A stretch of 17,696 nucleotides of DNA, from contig JAEWCW010000148.1 in the NCBI GenBank assembly GCA_023390415.1, positions 1 to 17,696 on the forward strand, read 5' to 3'. This document shows, piece after piece, positions 17,518 through 17,696 of the stretch (positions are counted from its first letter, which is position 1; the number at the start of each line of letters is the position of its first letter). The notes below the pieces were generated by a model. It worked only from the letters and a program-made list of their open reading frames with translations. It was not told where the DNA came from and did not search any database. A program made the position numbers and the translations under genes. The stretch is from Pseudomonadota bacterium (GTDB lineage Bacteria; Pseudomonadota; Alphaproteobacteria; Sphingomonadales; Sphingomonadaceae).

Positions 17518-17696
17518 CCGGGCGTCTCGATCTGCCGCGCCCGGGCGTCATATTCGTCGGCCATGTGGTGCAGGGTCTCGACGGTCTTCTTGTCGCCGAT
17601 CGTGTCGGCCAGCCGCCGGCAGCGGCGCGCCTCGCCGTGAAGATATTGGGCCCGCTTGATATCCGAGAGGTCAACGAACAGATTGACCGCGCCGGT
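17502..17696 (-). CDS. Small helical hypothetical protein, C-terminal part (partial)
   Basis: A minus-strand frame enters from the right edge and stops at TGA (17502-17504), giving 64 residues with no start inside the window. The sequence is charged and helical (YLHGEARRCRRLADTIGDKK, then LHHMADEYDARARQIE), resembling small alphaproteobacterial proteins of unknown function. The other minus-strand frame that is open here is Arg/Pro/Ser-rich and non-protein-like, which supports this choice. It overlaps the last 16 bases of the convergent CAP gene. No function can be assigned. Confidence 0.65.
   Translation of the reverse strand, partial: TGAVNLFVDLSDIKRAQYLHGEARRCRRLADTIGDKKTVETLHHMADEYDARARQIETPGQGTD

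Overview
The window looks like ordinary core chromosome of a high-GC alphaproteobacterium, most likely Sphingomonadales (Sphingomonas-like). The reasons are strong GC bias at third codon positions with long spurious open frames opposite the real genes, an AddA-type C-terminus followed directly by trxA, an alphaproteobacterial GyrA with Ala at the E. coli Ser83 position, and several sphingomonad-style exported proteins. No phage, transposon, insertion sequence or CRISPR array is visible. Species assignment is an inference, because no 16S or similar marker is present.

Layout. 1-928 (+): the 3' end of addA, then thioredoxin trxA and a DUF488 protein, closely spaced and probably co-transcribed. 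959-4613 (-): gyrA (TTG start) and yaaA, separated by 136 bp that holds a hairpin and a 24-bp strictly alternating pyrimidine/purine tract. 4831-7576 (+): two homologous exported TPR-type proteins in tandem, split by a good intrinsic terminator. 7675-9333 (+): a soluble PAS/HisKA protein whose ATPase domain looks degenerate. 9375-9561 (+): two tRNA genes, a CAT-anticodon tRNA (probably the lysidine-type Ile tRNA) and tRNA-Pro(TGG). 9600-10396 (+): a mer-operator-like promoter feeding a glutaredoxin/MauE membrane fusion. 10421-14288 (-): a two-gene unit of secreted peptidases, an M28 carboxypeptidase-Q-like enzyme followed by an S9D glutamyl-endopeptidase-like enzyme. 14387-16066 (+): ettA, a translational ABC-F ATPase. 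16074-16805 (-): a NYN plus OST-HTH protein. 16927-17517 (+): a CAP/PR-1 lipoprotein. 17502-17696 (-): the 3' end of a small helical protein of unknown function.

Functional threads. Thiol and metal/oxidant homeostasis recurs: trxA, yaaA and the Grx-MauE fusion. The most specific regulatory signal is at 9600-9631: half-sites identical to the mercury MerR operator, with a long spacer between -35 and -10, 28 bp ahead of the Grx-MauE start codon. No merR or other mer gene is in the window. The peptidase pair probably breaks down peptides outside the cytoplasm. The remaining observations (tandem TPR paralogues, the kinase with a missing N-box, the Z-DNA-prone tract upstream of gyrA) are leads rather than demonstrated systems.
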